DNA of 64,000 nt from Muribaculaceae bacterium (GTDB lineage: Bacteria; Bacteroidota; Bacteroidia; Bacteroidales; Muribaculaceae). The position numbers and the translations under genes are program-made. The stretch covers positions 1-64,000 of the forward strand of contig VSPD01000003.1 in assembly GCA_009775125.1 (NCBI GenBank). The letters run 5' to 3'. This document shows, in pieces, positions 63,709 through 64,000 of the stretch (within the stretch, counting starts at the first letter, position 1; each line of letters starts with the position of its first letter). The notes under the pieces were generated by a model that was not told the DNA's origin, did not search any database, and saw only the letters and a program-made list of their open reading frames with translations.

Positions 63709-64000
63709 TCAATGTTTTGCTTCGAATTCCTTCATGCACTCCACGAGAGCGCGGACGCTTTCTACGGGGAGAGCGTTGTAGAGCGATGCGCGGAAACCGC
63801 CGACCGAACGGTGGCCTTTGATGCCGACCATGCCACGGGCAGTGGCAAATTCCACAAATTCGGCTTCGAGTTCCTTATATTCGGGTGTCATTACGAAGCA
63901 AACGTTCATGATCGAGCGGTCGGCCGGGTCGGTGACTGTGCCGGTGAACATTTTGCTGTTGTCGATGGCATCGTAGAGGATACCGGCTTTTTCGAGGTCG
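63709..64000 (-). CDS. serC: Phosphoserine aminotransferase, C-terminal part (gene runs off the window)
   Basis: Only the last about 97 residues are in the window. [48 protein letters not shown] (seen in pieces: [33 protein letters not shown]) is the typical SerC ending. The frame continues past base 64000 without a stop. SerC converts 3-phosphohydroxypyruvate to phosphoserine, the step after SerA, so the pair forms a serine-synthesis operon. Confidence 0.93.
   Translation of the reverse strand, partial: DLEKAGILYDAIDNSKMFTGTVTDPADRSIMNVCFVMTPEYKELEAEFVEFATARGMVGIKGHRSVGGFRASLYNALPVESVRALVECMKEFEAKH

Noticed and set aside
1..64000. tRNA, rRNA or riboswitch genes
   Set aside because: I looked for T-loop-like GGTTCGAATCC, rRNA words and known riboswitch cores in the intergenic regions and saw none; small non-coding RNAs cannot be ruled out by eye.

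Overview
The window looks like a chromosomal segment of a gut member of the Bacteroidales, most likely Muribaculaceae-like (S24-7); the family level is an inference. The pointers are Bacteroidales-type promoters (TTG or TTTG at -33, TAnnTTTG at -7), Bacteroidales-typical families (DUF5106, DUF4494, BspA-like leucine-rich repeats, bifunctional nuclease with a UVR tail), a three-subunit fumarate reductase and a Lys-type PGDH. Lipid A/Kdo genes (kdsA, lpxB, an LpxL/HtrB-like acyltransferase) and a TolC-type exporter show a Gram-negative envelope. Most genes are GC-rich; a few islands are clearly AT-richer.

Layout. 99-329: His/Asp-rich small lipoprotein, convergent with clpB. 3161-10426: rightward run of a DUF5106 thioredoxin-like protein, mnmA, bifunctional nuclease, NupG-like permease, rsmE, kdsA and a TPR protein. 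10497-11465: acyltransferase-3 membrane protein. 11733-15577: sdhC/frdC, frdA, frdB, with a long extra tail on the cytochrome b subunit. 15661-16670: YjbR and GrpB-fold proteins, then about 0.85 kb of repeats. 17518-19560: prmA, a beta-barrel protein, a MerR regulator and a small acidic protein. 19652-23779 (leftward): mtaB, acyltransferase, glycosyltransferase, class A beta-lactamase. 23780-25536: repeats, plus a winged-helix regulator and membrane protein pair with a striking control region. 25537-27089: lpxB and tadA. 27226-31591: BspA-like protein, DUF1349 protein, LuxR regulator, CobW GTPase. 31658-37394 (leftward): beta-barrel protein, metallophosphoesterase, S41 protease, coaD, parE. 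37600-40582: HU, DUF4494, YggS, FucP-like transporter. 40662-43430: AT-rich helicase-nuclease. 43559-49671: valS, two chromate-transporter halves split by a DUF3791/DUF3990 cassette, folC. 49664-51921 (leftward): murI and pgi. 52069-57621: a giant DUF4011/DUF3320-type helicase. 57762-62277: TolC/MacA/MacB exporter. 62278-62771: repeats. 62772-64000 (leftward): serA and partial serC.

The housekeeping genes cover proteostasis, tRNA and rRNA modification, envelope lipid synthesis, anaerobic fumarate respiration, central metabolism and serine synthesis. The accessory content most worth a second look is: (i) two large Upf1-like SF1 helicases with C-terminal nuclease-like domains about 9 kb apart; (ii) an AT-rich three-gene DUF3791/DUF3990 cassette sitting precisely between two chromate-transporter halves; (iii) a promoter whose -33/-7 spacer is filled by a 17-bp palindrome that recurs in the leader; and (iv) several families of dispersed palindromic, MITE-like intergenic repeats.
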